Assembly: GCA_905250075.1 (NCBI GenBank)
Contig: CAJNOP010000399.1
Span: 116,883 to 180,882 of the forward strand
Length of the DNA: 64,000 nucleotides
Direction of reading: 5' to 3'
Source: Rotaria sp. Silwood1
Taxonomy: Eukaryota; Rotifera; Eurotatoria; Philodinida; Philodinidae
This document shows positions 24,801 through 37,025 of the stretch, piece after piece. The first letter of the stretch is position 1; each line of letters opens with the position of its first letter. Below the pieces are notes generated by a model. The model was not told the DNA's origin. It was given only the letters and a program-made list of their open reading frames with translations, and did no database searches. Made by a program: the position numbers and the translations under genes.

Positions 24801-25744
24801 TATATTATAATTAAGCATTGATTTTCTTAAATCAAACTTTGTACTTACTAAATATAAAACTTGTTCTATGTTAGATTTTTAAATTAGAAACAAATGAAAG
24901 ATTATAAAATAACTTACCGCCATACAAGACCTTGTTGAACATCAAGTATAGCCCAACCACTATTTCTTATACTTTCTGATTGATATGAATCATTTGAATT
25001 TGCAACAAGTTTATAATTAATTAATGATATATCATAAATCCATGATGCAAATTTTAAACCACATATTTGTCGATCAAATGGAAAATATTGAATATTTACT
25101 TTACATGTTGTACGTAATTTCATTAATACAGGAAAAACAACTTCACCTGTATGATAAACCATTACATATGGACCTTAAATAGAATAAACCATATCAAGAA
25201 AAAAAACATTTAAATTCCTATCAAATATATACCATTAACAACTCCTTGTGTTGGTGCTTGACTTGAAAGATCAAATGCAGCATTATAAATATAACTATCA
25301 GGTAACCATATACGATGTGATGGTAAACGAATACCACGTATACCATCATGTTCGGTTTGATTCCAAGCAAGATTTTCATCAACCCATGTTTGTTCAATAC
25401 GTACATTAGTTGTTAATATTTGTGTTTTTTCTTCCTAGAAAAAACGATATATAGAAATCTATATATATATATATAAATCTAATTCTTTCTTACAAGTTCA
25501 AATAATTGTGTAATTTCCATTCGAAATGAAACAGTAACTACTGCTTGAGCTTGTAATACTGGTCTTACTGATGGTTCATAATATTGTAATAATTTTCGTA
25601 TAAGTTCTTGTTCACTCGTACAAGCTATTTTAAGTATTTTTTTTTTTGAATTGAAATCAAAATAAAATTTTATGCAAAATAATTTATCTTACCAACGTAC
25701 GAAACAATAAACATGAACAAGAATACGACGAGATTCCTATTCAT
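21804..25744 (-). CDS. Nicotinic acetylcholine receptor-like (Cys-loop) subunit
   Basis: Pentameric ligand-gated cation channel subunit of the plasma membrane. Minus-strand exons: 25744-25693, 25624-25494, 25434-25233, 25173-24918, 24388-24260, 24199-24078, 24011-23980, 23915-23748, 22421-21804; total 1,710 nt, 569 residues in one frame. The start MNRNLVVFLFMFIVSYVG is a signal peptide. The extracellular domain shows WLPDSYIYNAAFD, the Cys-loop CKVNIQYFPFDRQIC with 13 residues between cysteines, and FASWIYDISLINY. TM1 follows IRRRPLYYIFNVIIPC; TM2 begins GEKVTLGLTCFVAFS, with the Glu of a cation-selective filter; TM3 is followed by a long cytoplasmic loop, and TM4 is WLAIGFVIDRLFFSIYFAA. The vicinal Cys pair of alpha subunits is missing from loop C, so it is a non-alpha type. 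Intron 8 contains another gene on the same strand. An in-frame Met at 25960 exists, but the signal peptide favours 25744. Confidence 0.93.
22908..23519 (-). CDS. Four-helix membrane protein nested in the receptor intron
   Basis: An intronless frame of 203 residues on the same strand as, and entirely within intron 8 of, the nicotinic receptor-like gene. Four hydrophobic segments are visible at about residues 19-38 (GYIFGMLLIIIGIVIQIL), 68-88, 96-120 and 150-172. A Trp/Asn-rich first extracellular loop (NYYNHWWPWTY) and a basic/aromatic tail (STSYRPYTNRYGF) are also visible. The layout recalls small tetraspan families (MARVEL, claudin/PMP22-like, CD20-like), but I see no signature that decides between them: there is no claudin W-GLW-C-C motif and no tetraspanin CCG. 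Sequence of this composition without stops for over 600 bp is unlikely by chance in such AT-rich DNA. Transcription could be independent or could depend on the host gene. Confidence 0.65.
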   Translation of the reverse strand: MYPNMKINRNYSWENWSLHGYIFGMLLIIIGIVIQILEYPRIFNGPTNINDNLYTISNYYNHWWPWTYAASIFGLFTLLTGIMGILAGIRKSYGSILSFFIMCLFSTLFAIYLIIYFALIIKFYQIMTIKNKTNQRTDTETIAYGLASTQLAMGCINFLISFIATIFAGRAIAICIPKGVLYDDVQPMSISTSYRPYTNRYGF

Positions 25745-27012
25745 ATAATTTACATTAGATCGACGAGCACAATAAGAAAAGAAATGACGAAGAACATGAT
25801 GAAAAAGATCGGCTGTCCGCAAACAATAGAATCTTTTATCTGAAATCACAAAAAAAAATTTCTCTTTTCCTTCTCTTAAGATCATGCAAATATTCGTATT
25901 GGTTCTTTCTTTTATGATCACCATCATCATTCGCCATTTAGTGTTAGCCTTTCTATCCATTTTCTCGATTGTATTTCTTTTCTCAAAGACACGATCGACA
26001 CTCGGATAGAACTGAAGGGAGACGATACAAACATCTGTCTTTACCTCGGAAGAAACAAGAAGAAGAGAGATTTATCATTCGACACCATCACTAATCTTGT
26101 TTATTGTCGTTCTATTTAAGCGAGTAGCAAAAGAAAGTGTGTGTGTGTTCGGCAAATTGCATTTCATCTATCTCAATCGCTTCCTCGTATAGACATGCAA
26201 CTGCGCTACTCACTGTGAAGCGCAACACACATGACACTTCCATTGACTAGATATATATATATATATATTTATATTGAAAGGTCTACATTGATGATAAAAA
26301 TAAGGAGAAAAATAAAATGATGGAATATACTACTTAGACAAGAAAGTGAAGCATTTGCAACTAACGTACGCTGTTTTTTACTCAGCATGTTATTACTTGA
26401 AAATGAAATAAAAGTGTCTTCACAACAGGATCTTATTATCTAATTTAGATATGAAAGAAAAAAGGAAAAAAAAAATCTTTTTTTAGATAAATGAAAATTA
26501 AAGTAATCTCAACATAATAGGATTCATAATAGAAAAGCTAAAAAAAAATAATAATGAAATAATTAGAGTACAAGAATTTAGTTCTTTTTGTAAATTATAT
26601 ATATATTAAATCTTCATTATATTAATTTATAAACTAAATTGAATTTTATGCTTGAACAGAGCATAACCATAATTTTTATCTTTTCACCAAAAGAATTTTG
26701 TTTGTTTTTTTTTCTTCATTGCAAATAATTCAAATTTTTTATATCAATAATTTTGATTTGAATATTTTTTACTTTAGTTTATAAATTAACTCGAATTAAC
26801 TTATTTTATCATAAAATAATCAAAAATAAAAAATTTCGATATAATAATTTATATTAATGTCATCTAGCGACCTCATCTAAATAGACATATTGATTTGTGC
26901 ATTTTAATTTCTCACTGCGTCATATTACTGCATGAGATTTTTCTCTCTAACCTTCAGTAATAATAGCATGAAAACAGGTATTTTTATTGATTTGTTGTCT
27001 TTTTTTTTTTAG
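25745..27012. other. Intergenic region between divergent receptor and AFG1L genes
   Basis: Head-to-head spacing of about 1.3 kb. The first 500 bp (to about 26260) is less AT-rich and carries GTGTGTGTGT (26139-26149) and an AT run (26252-26268). The rest is AT-rich with no gene visible. It presumably includes both promoters. Confidence 0.5.
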
Positions 27013-30000
27013 ATGAGTTTTAATCGAATATTTCGTTCATGTTCTTTTCATCGTTTATGGTTTTCATTAAATCATATTCGTACAGTTTATACAGCTCAAT
27101 CAGAATTATCACCTCTTCAAATTTATCGAAATAAAGTTGAAGCATATGAGGTTTGTTTATTAATTGATATTATTCAAAAAAAAAAGAAATCAAATGAAAT
27201 CTTGGTTTTTGGTTTTTTTTTATAAATATTTAGTTACGTTTTGATTCACGTCAAGAACAATTAATGACTATACTTGATAAATTATATTATGATCTACAAA
27301 CTTATATACCTGAACCAAGATATATTGAAACAACAACATTACCAGATGAAATAAAAAAAAATTTCTTAACAACATTAACAAATGTTTTCAAAACATCGAA
27401 TTCAACAAATGATTTTATTGAACAACCAAATTCATTGTATATCTACGGTGGTGCTGGTTGTGGCAAGGTATTGATAAATTATTTTCGTTTATGTTATTCA
27501 TACTTATATCCATAGAACAGAGTCTTCTTATGGATATTTTCTTCGAATGTATGCCAATCAAAGAAAAACGACGAGTACATTTTAATAGTTTTATGCTTGA
27601 ATTTCATAATCGTGTTGTTTAAAAAGATTAATTTGTATTTTTATTTTTTTTTGTTTAATGATTTTATTTTAAAGGTATGCATCGAATTCGAAGTAATAAT
27701 GCAGCTGTATCTGATAATCTTCTTGGTAGTGTTGTTGAAGAATTACTTGATGAAATATGGCTTTTATGTTTTGATGAATTTATGGTATTAGATATTGGTG
27801 ATGCTATGATTATAAAACGTTTATTTGAACATTTATTTGCTAAAGGTATGATTATGATTGCAACATCAAATCGTCCACCAGATGATCTTTATTATCGAGG
27901 ATTAAATCGAGAATATTTTCTACCATTTATACCATTTCTATATCGAATGTGTACAGTATATAATATGGATTCATCAACAGATTATCGTTTAATTGGAACT
28001 CAGGTATGATATATATATATATTAGCATGAGCCCGTACATACTGTACGGCTGTTTTTTTCCTTTAACGTATGACCTTTCACTCAATAAGGACATATGGAC
28101 ACTCGACATTATGTATATAGATAGCCCTACGGTCTCATACTCTTATATCGCACATATTTTTATAGTCCATGTAGCTTTTGGCCTTATAGCTTTACTCCCT
28201 TCAGGGCCTATGGGTAACCCCATAGTGTAGCCCTTGAGGACCTATGAGTACGCCCATATGATAGCCCTTGGAAACCTTCTTCTTATTGTCTTATGACCTT
28301 TGACCATGAACAGAGAAACAGACAGGCACTGAACATTATGTCTATAGATTTTACCTCAAAACTAAAAGTTGTCTCCCCAGGTCGAAGATTCCGGCCACCG
28401 GATCCTGGGGAAAAACACCGGAACAGGGTGGTAGTATTCCGGTCGGAAAATTTTTGGATTTTTGCCGATGGCTTTCGGTCAACTTCCTCCTGTTTTCTGC
28501 AGAAAGTTGACCAGAATTCATCGGAAAAAATCCGAAAATTTTCCGGTCGGAATACTGCCATCATGTTCCGGCGACCTTCTGTGTTTTCCTGCTGGAATCC
28601 GCCCGTACTTCTCGACCTGGATCTCGAAACATAATTTGTATATACTATATGTCAGTCAACTTTTAGCATCTTCTTTTGAAAAATGTGTCATTTCGGAAGA
28701 TGATAACGAATGACGCAGAATAAATTAGATTATTCGTACGTTTAATATATCTCCTCTATCTTTTATGTGATTGAAGCATTTCTGATTATCAGAAAAATTT
28801 AAAACTTTTTCTTTTTTAATTTTTCTGACAGAACGTTTTATTTCGTCTACAATGATTATTCGTTCTTCGGTATGAATGTACGAAAATGACCTTTACAATT
28901 ATTTTTCATTGACGTAATAATGCATGTAAACTTTAAAAAAGTTTCGCTTACATCTACTTTGTGCACTTAGCCTGGCTCTTATTGTACAGATCAATGGTGA
29001 TTTAATCTTTTAGTTTCTTTTATTTAAAAAAAAACCAAGATCTTGATAAGATAGCAACAGTATGCGCGTTGATTCAAGAGACTTACCTTGCTGATATTTT
29101 CAAGAATGTTTAGTTCTAATCATATATGGTTTTGTAAAGAACTTCAAGTGACATATTTTCTTTTTAAACAAAATATGACTCAATCAAATGGAGAATAGTA
29201 GAGAAATAATTGAAATGTAAACAGTCTAGTTTATTCTAGTCGACTCGTTATGTGGATAGACATCTGTAAAGACGGCTATTTTCTGATTTGAAATGAAATC
29301 TTTCGTGTCGAAATTGTTAGTTTTTATCTGTTTCTGTTCATATGATGGAATCATAGGTTTTAATTTTGATTCAAAATTTACTATTGCTATTATTAAGAAC
29401 TCATCTAGAAGAAAGTTCATGACAAAAATTGTAGATTTCTATTTTTTATCGATAAGAAGTTATTTAAAAATGTTGTAGAATATTTCTTTTAACTAACTAG
29501 TATTTCAAATAAAGTTTTAGCATGAAGATCGAGTAGTATTTATGACTGGCGAAAGTTCGCCATTTAAAGAATCAGTTATCTTCTGACTGTCATTCTTAAA
29601 ATAAGTTATTTTTTGTAATGATTTTGTTCCTTATTAAAGGTTCTACATAATATTCAGAGATCGTCTCTATGCGATGTTTTATAACTTTAAAACAATGATT
29701 TCTATGAATGAATTAAAAATGCTTTAACAGACAGTAATGAGTTATTATCCATTTGATAGCATCTCTGTGTATGAAGTAGATATTCGTAAATATTAGTTGT
29801 TAGCTTTTAGATTAAATTGAAGAGAAAAGACAAAATAAATGCTATAGCACATTGAAAGACCGAGAAACTTAATAATTTTAAATGGTAAATATTATTTTCA
29901 TTTTAATATTTCTATAAAAATGTTATACGAGATGTATCATAAGAAAAGTTTATTATTTTATTAAAAAAAAATCATTTATATAATGTAATCAATTTTGATA

Positions 30001-30681
30001 AACTAGATTATACATCATTGATTATAATTTACATACTCTGCTGAAGTGTCATCTGAAAAAATGTTCACAGTATTCTTATAATTGATATTAAAATAACAAA
30101 TACATTTTTTTGTTTTGTTTTAGGGACATGTTCAAACAGTATTCAAAGCTAATCGACCTGAAACAGCATCTGAATTAGATTCACTTTGTGCTCGTCTTAT
30201 TGCTCCATTTGAACCTCAAACAACAACACTTGATGTTAACGGTCGAGATATAACAATTCCATGGCAAGCACGAGGTGTTATTAAATTTTCTTTTGATGAA
30301 TTATGTGGTCAAGAATATTTTTCAGCTGATTATATAGCTATTGCATCAACATATCATACATTAATATTAACTGATATACCAAAATTAAATATTGAACAAC
30401 GTGATCTTATACGTCGTTTTATAATTCTTATTGATGAATTATATAATTATCATACAAAATTAATTATTTCAATGTATGTTCATACAGTTAAAGATATATT
30501 TAATCCATTAAAAGATAATCCAAATTTAAAACGTGAAGATCTTCTTACAATGGATGAATTTCATTCATTTGATAGAACTATATCACGTCTTATTGAAATG
30601 CAATCAAAAGAATATTTATCAAAACCAAAACGATTTGGTAATAAGAAAAAAGTTTTTGATGAATGGGCACAATTACAATGA
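27013..30681 (+). CDS. AFG1L: AFG1-like mitochondrial AAA+ ATPase
   Basis: AFG1/LACE1 is an AAA-type ATPase of the mitochondrial inner membrane involved in turnover of respiratory-chain subunits and protein quality control. Exons 27013-27150, 27234-27467, 27521-27611, 27675-28003 and 30124-30681 sum to 1,350 nt (449 residues), the usual family size. The N-terminus (MSFNRIFRSCSFHRLWF) is basic and fits a mitochondrial presequence. Walker A is GGAGCGK-S, split exactly by intron 2. Walker B is WLLCFDEFMVLDIGDA, followed by MIATSNRPPDDLYYRGLNRE, a family hallmark. The last exon contains IPWQARGVIKFSFDELCG and IRRFIILIDELYNY. Exon 3 encodes the FECMPIKEKRRVHFNSFM segment. Intron 4 is 2.1 kb and hosts a palindromic repeat. 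Confidence is high. Confidence 0.95.
28285..28335. repeat. Dispersed repeat shared with 63.58 kb
   Basis: CTTTGACCATGAACAGAGAA and the following ACAGACAGGCACTGAAC closely resemble the reverse complement of 63577-63622, where CTTTGACC..ACAGAGAAACAGA..CACTGAAC can be read. This links an element in AFG1L intron 4 with the minisatellite-rich right end. Confidence 0.6.
28377..28620. repeat. Palindromic GC-richer element in AFG1L intron 4
   Basis: Arms starting CCAGGTCGA and ending TCGACCTGG pair over about 110 bp each. The inner part CCGGAACA..GGCAGTATTCCG and CGGAAAATTTT..GGATTTTT..CCGAT is conserved in inverse between 28411-28478 and 28505-28571. The hairpin loop is about 25 bp. Composition is clearly more GC-rich than the intron. 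No target-site duplication was found, so its class is undecided. Confidence 0.75.
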
Positions 30682-33600
30682 TTTTTTGCAGATTTTTTCC
30701 ATTTGTTTAGTTTTTCTCAGACTAATAAACTTTATTTTTGTGAAATTTAAAAATGAATTAATTGAATAGATGCATGACATTGTTCTTTTGTGATAACAAA
30801 AAGAAACATCGAAAGCATAGAAAGAAGTGTTTTTATCGTTACATTCATATTCGTTTTGATTGTGTTTTGAGATACAATCAAAATAATATTTACTCATATA
30901 TTAAAGGAAGCTTGTAGAACAATTTTTGGATAATAAAAAGACAGAGCCAATGAGTCAGACTATTCGAAAACGTATATAGATGAATCTGTGGAGTTTCTAT
31001 TACAATATGAAAAAATACTTTTTTCCATAAAAGCAGTAGAAATCCTACGGATTCATCCTAAATCAAATTCGAAATCTATTTATAATACCAATTAATATAC
31101 TAAAATAGCTTCATCTTTTTTCTTCTTTTATTATTTGAAAGATTTCTATGTACTACCTTGTTGTTGCTCGTTTAATTCATTCTTCGCTAAATTTCAGGAG
31201 TTTTTAATTGATTGCTGCTCATCATAGAAAGAACTCCAATATCGTAGTGTATTATCAATGCAATATGTATTGTACTATGACTTGAAATTTAGTTTTGTCT
31301 CCATGATTTAAAACGATTTCGGATCCTGAATCCGAGTTTTCATCAAAAGCATTCTCCGAAATCGTCTACTGTTCGAGCTCGAAGTCTACAGTGTGACCGA
31401 AAGTTCATCGCCTATATAAACCAACTTGTTCCAAGCATTCTGCTGTATCAATTGCACTTCCAATACATGTGCAGTATATCATAGGATTCGATGCTTTTTG
31501 TGCGAGCAAACTACATATTCGGAATATCTGATGAATTCTCAGTGAACTGATTTGAATAACCTTAAAACATACTCATAGAATCGTGATCTGTGCATTCTTT
31601 GATCCGGTAGAAAACTCCAGAGCGTTCACGTCAGTATCTATCCTACTCAAACCCGACTGATTCCTTTAATACCGTCTATGACAACAATTTAAGACACAAT
31701 CTGTTCATTTACATTTGGGCATTAATCTTGAGCTCACAAAATGTTCTCATTGCTGCGATAAAATGACTCTGATTCTATGAGCAATGGTGGAGATCCCATG
31801 AATAAAGCTGCCAAATCTGATACATTTTCTGTTGAATTATGGCACAATACTCTTCAGAAAGTATCGAGCACAACATATTTTCATATATGTTTTAGTATCA
31901 TTTTGTAGTTCTTGACGCCCTTTGTCTATCCTGAAAATATATAGCTTGAACATTGAATAACGTACTGATTAGGGACACTGGGAATGCACTATCACAAATA
32001 GGGATGTGCACTAGAAAGGAATGGTAGGCTATCTCATAGAATGAACTATGCAGTGTTCAGGAAAAACATTGATATGCATCGAGGATTGTTTCGTGATGAA
32101 TGGAGAATCATTATTTCCAAGATGGAACTGATTTCTGAAGAGACTTTCATTTAGGGCCGATTTGTGGACAAACCGTCCCTCGTCCTTTCAGCATGGTAAG
32201 TTGAAATATCTCATCAAATGATATTTTGTTTCATTCCGCACATTTCTACACGAAAGATTTTCGACTTAAAAATTGCCAAAGGACATTTGTTAACTAAATA
32301 TGACGAACTGATACATTTTTCGATTTCATAATTTGATTGTATTGATAACACCATCATCAAATGAAAGATTTATTGAATCGCAAACATCTGCTATTTGTAT
32401 CAGTTTTCTTCAGAACTCATTTGATAATACTTATTTAGAATGAGGACTACGTATCAGACACTCATAAGATTGAACTGAAAAGTCTGGGAACTATATAACA
32501 TACTGCCCTCTACAGCACATTAACACCTCAGCGAAATCTGACATCTTACTCCATCGTCGATGTTTGAAGTTCTTTGACACTCATTCTTGATGATGTATTC
32601 TATTGTTATTGTCATGTTTCAGATGAGTCAGCAGTTATAAATTCAATTTAACCAAGAAATCGAAACACATCTTATTACTCTAAGATTATGCAAGTTTTTT
32701 GTAAAAACACCGCTGATTCTATTCTCATCATTAAGCAACTATACAAAAAATAAATCACACTACACATTTATTCGAGTATTTTTCTTTAGATGGGTTTTTT
32801 TCTTTCTTCGGTGTCATATAAAAGAGGTTTGACCGAAAAGTGGACAGATTCGAACAGGGTAAGAAGGAGAGATAACATGAAAACGGACGTATGATTACAG
32901 CAACTTTTTGTACCTGTGTGAATAACTGTATATTGCGTGAACGTTGTCATCGTATTCATTATAGCTGATATGATTTTCTCATAAAATAAAATGACAACGC
33001 ACTTACAAAGAGGTTACATTTATCGACTTGTAGCAGTGTAATCTTCCATCCGATTATCTTTTGTCTCGCCCCAAACTTCAAATATATCAAATAAGAGATA
33101 ATTAAAAATGAACGGATATATGAAAAATTCATGAAGGTACACAGCTCATGTTCAACTCATTAGGGACGTTGACCTGTAAGAAGTGTGGGTGTTTCGGACG
33201 TTTGTATGGTTTCCCTAGAACCTTCGCTATTCTTTGTCCGTTTTAAAAACTTCACAATTCTGAATGTGTGAGATGACTTTCTCTGTTATCTATCTGAAAA
33301 GTAAGTTAACAAAAGTACAATTTTATGCACGAAATTTGACTGAGAAATTATAAAAATACTTTTGAATCGAGAAGGTGCTTTTCCTAATTAAAAAGTAGAC
33401 AAAAATAGTACTGAATAAGTAATGCAATAACTGGAAGTGTGTGACAAGAAAATACGTTTGCGAAAATAAGGAAAACATATGCTTAGTATTCATTACTTTT
33501 TCAATTTGTTTTTACTTTGAAATCAATCAAATTTGTCGAAATCACTAATATTTACTTTTTTCTCAAATAAGTTGAACATTCGATGAGAACGAATTAAACA

Positions 33601-35390
33601 AAAAAAGAACAGCTCGGACAGAGACGAAGCCGGATAGTGGTGAGTATAAATGAAAAATTTGATATTGGCATCTTTTATGAATGACTCTTAATGTCGTCAG
33701 ACAGTAATGAAGCTGTCAATAACAGTCTCTACGATCATAATCGAGTTTTTTAAACATCTGTAAAATTAAAAACTGTTAAGCTCGCACAATACTAGTTATG
33801 ATTGTAGGTTTTGAATATCCTAAACAATGTCATCGTTGTATCCTTAATTAGTTTAGTTGCATATACTAAAATAAAATCTTAGAAATTATTTCTTGTCAAA
33901 CCATCGTCTTTTTTATATAAATCTACGGCTGCTTATTTATACCTTCTGAGATGGAAAGTTGTCGATTTCTATCATATTTTAATATAAAACTGTTTGACAT
34001 CTTCTTTAAGAATTTAACACTTCACTGATTGTCTTTTCAAAATAACACAGTTTCAATATCAAAGCGGCAAGAAAGAAACGTGATACTTTTATGTTTTGAA
34101 ACATCTTAAAGTACCCTTCAAATATCATTCATATCGAACTACTCGATATGATAACTTATTGCATTTGATAAAGCATCAATACCTCTATAATCCTATCATA
34201 TAGAATTGTAAGTGTTTTGATCTGATTGAACTGTTGAACTAATACTTCGATCTAGACGAGGAAAGTTACGATTATATTACACTAGGTAACTGGTAATTGA
34301 AAATTTGTTATCATATCGAATTTTGAGAACCCGATTACAAATTTGTCTTCCGGAATCTCGAAAACCTTTGTGCATACTTTACACAGATGGATTGTGTTAT
34401 GTCCGATATTTTTTTGACGTATATGCATGATGGTTTATTATATTTTTCAACTGTTTTATCACTCTTTCGTGTTTTGATTTCATGTCCATTCTCTCATATA
34501 AGTAACAACTGTTTAAATTAGATGTTAGGAGAATGGGAAAAATACCTATAAGATTTATCTTATGGTTCGTTTTATGTACATGATTCTAATATTGTTTTTA
34601 TGTATATTATTACCGATTTCCTTTCTATTGTTCAGCAGACGCATGATTTTAAGTTAACACCTTTCCTTAGAACTATTACACTGGAAAAACGAACAATAAT
34701 TAATCCAAATAAAATATTTGTTTCTCTCTGGATTCAACATGAATTTGAATTGATGGAAATCGACAAATTGAGGGTATGGATCTGCGTGAAGCTGAAGTCT
34801 TTTCTTCACTCGCAACAACACTAACACCTGCACAACGCATCTTTACTCCTCAATTTCCTTTACATTCAGATTCGTTCTAATTCTTTCTTGTGTTCAATAT
34901 TGATGTGCTTAACTTTATTAAATCATTTTCAGCAGTAGAACATACGAAAACTAGGTACTATGGCATTTGATGACACATCAAAATAGAGTAGTGAAATGGA
35001 AAGGATTCTTTAAAAAGCGTAATTGTTCATCAACTGGCGACACCTGATTTCAAAAAAAAATGATTAATGATTTGTATATCAGTTCGAAGTATGATATAGA
35101 CTTAAATTATACAAGGAAAATGATCAAAAAAATAAAATTTTCTAAATTAAAAATGTTCTGGAGTTCTTTTTCAATTTGAACCAATGAGTTTTCATCACTG
35201 ATATCAGTAGTTTACTATAACATAATCGTTCTTGTTGTGACGATTCCTTTCTTCATTTCACATTTAATGCTCTCAAGAAGTTCCCCTTCCTTACATTCTT
35301 ATTCTATATACTTTTTCGATAGATATAAACTCTGATCTTCTTTCTACTTTAGATAAAAACTTTGTTTTTCATTTTTTTTTCAAAAGCAAC
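30682..35390. other. Gene-poor region, composition shift
   Basis: 4.7 kb without a gene I can support. From about 31.2 kb the sequence is less AT-rich and lacks the long A/T runs of the left part. Short frames at 34600-34824 (+) and 30673-30897 (-) have no recognisable features. A stop-free stretch on the minus strand around 31415-31580 reads like protein (ending ECLEQVGLYRR) but is bounded by stops on both sides. It may be a decayed coding sequence. Confidence 0.45.
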
Positions 35391-35808
35391 TATGTCTCAT
35401 TCGAATATTACTCATGGAATGTCGCATGTCGATACCAATTCTGAAGGCAAACCATATCATGGTATTAATTGATTTATTCGAATCGAGAAAACAAAACATT
35501 TTTTCTTTTTTCGATTATTCAAATTTAGAACATGCAGATAAGAAGGCTCAAAAGGAAGATCATCCACGTACACAATCCGAGAAACACAATCCTAATTCAT
35601 CTGATGATAATCCACATCATGGTCATGAAAATCAGGTACAATCGTTGTTTTTTTTCGAATCATCCATCTCATTATTTATTTTTGTCTTTTCTAGTACAAA
35701 AAGGTGTGTAAAAATGGACGCACGATGATATGATTCTATGAGAAGTTTACTTTTTTTTAGGATATCAAAGATAGTAGTACCAGTGAACGTGGTGACCATA
35801 AGAAGTAA
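35391..35808 (+). CDS. Small disordered His-rich hydrophilic protein, three exons
   Basis: Exons 35391-35460, 35529-35635 and 35761-35808 join in frame to 74 residues starting MSHSNITHGMSHVDTNSEGK and ending SSTSERGDHKK before TAA. All splice sites are GT/AG with the short introns (68 and 125 bp) typical of the left-hand genes. The product has 11 His, many Asp/Glu/Lys/Asn/Ser, about five Gly, and no Cys or Trp. It should be fully disordered and cytosolic or nuclear; no signal peptide or domain is visible. Composition recalls hydrophilins and LEA-like proteins, which matter in desiccation-tolerant animals, but there is no LEA repeat motif. The sequence just upstream (TTTTTTTTTCAAAAG) could be an acceptor of a 5' UTR intron. 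It is the only intact intron-bearing gene in the 31-64 kb region. Confidence 0.6.
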
Positions 35809-37025
35809 GGAATAGTGTTTGAGAATTGCTTGATTATTGTTGTATTTTTATTCAGAGATCATGAATGATTGAACAAGAGTACAATCAACAATTTAATGAA
35901 GCATATAAAAGTTTCATTTTTTGTCGTAGTCTTTTTATTTCAATAAAAAAACGCATAAAATTTTCAAAAAGACAAGAATGTTTCTATCTATTGCATAAGT
36001 AATATTTCAATAATCGATGCTTAGATCTGTTATTTATATAACTAAAAGAAAGATTCATGATTCAATACATTTATGATGGTAGGAATGTCTGTGCAGATAT
36101 TGATGATCACTTCGTCGAAACCGATATCCATACCAACAATTTCAAGTTGTAAATCTTTTTAAAAAAAAAAAAGAATTTTTTTCATTTTTAATACTCTTTA
36201 GAATCAGATATCGTTCAAAAAAAAATTATAGATTTTACAAAGAGAACAATATTTTTGCTGAAATTTTGATGGCATTTATAAAAAATTGTTATAAACAATT
36301 TTGTGAGCAAAAATTAAATAGAAGTAGTTTGAAGAAAAAAAAAATAATTTCATTTGGCTAACATATTTCTCGATGAACTCAAAAAATCTCTCTGAAAATG
36401 TATGTTTCATTCATTTTTTAATTTCGAAAGTTAATCAAAAACTTTTATCTCCAAGAAGTCTTCAACATGTTCTCAAGTAATTATAACTTACTAGACAAAG
36501 GAATCTTTTTTCATTTTTCTATCGAACTATGGATGTTTCATCGGATTTATTTCTTACCTCAAATAAAAATTTACTGAATGTCTAGAAATTATTATTTTAG
36601 AGAATTTTCAGTATCTTCTCTGAAGCTGAGATCTTATAGATAAATTTTGCATTGTACGAATAACACTATATGTCTATTTTCTTTTTTTTTTTATCTAAAA
36701 TTATAAGATTAATAAAACTCTTCAACCTACAATTATGTCTGCAAAAAAATTCGATTTAGTCTCAATGAGATAGAAGCACACAAAAGCTTTTTTTTAACGA
36801 GTTTTCAAAATTCTATTAAAATGAAGACTAAAATACGAAATCAATCAAATTGTACCTTTCGATAAGCTAATCAATGCTCTATTCAAGCATATAAAAATAA
36901 AAGAATTTCTGAAGCTTTTCAGAAATACATTAAACTCAAAAAAACTAGTGAATCATGCTATACAATGATATGCATGATTTGGTAATATCGTAGAGAGAAA
37001 AGATTAATTGTGAAGTCGTTCTAAA
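35809..37025. other. Intergenic, nothing recognised
   Basis: AT-rich sequence with poly-A/T tracts. AATAAA (35941-35946) may serve as polyadenylation signal for the upstream small gene. No coding or repeat structure seen. Confidence 0.45.

Noticed and set aside
28283..28713. Plus- and minus-strand frames of 83-113 codons
   Set aside because: Both strands are open because the segment is a palindromic GC-richer repeat inside an AFG1L intron.
31415..31580. Protein-like minus-strand stretch ending ECLEQVGLYRR
   Set aside because: Bounded by stops on both sides, no start and no family recognised; too short to call a pseudogene.
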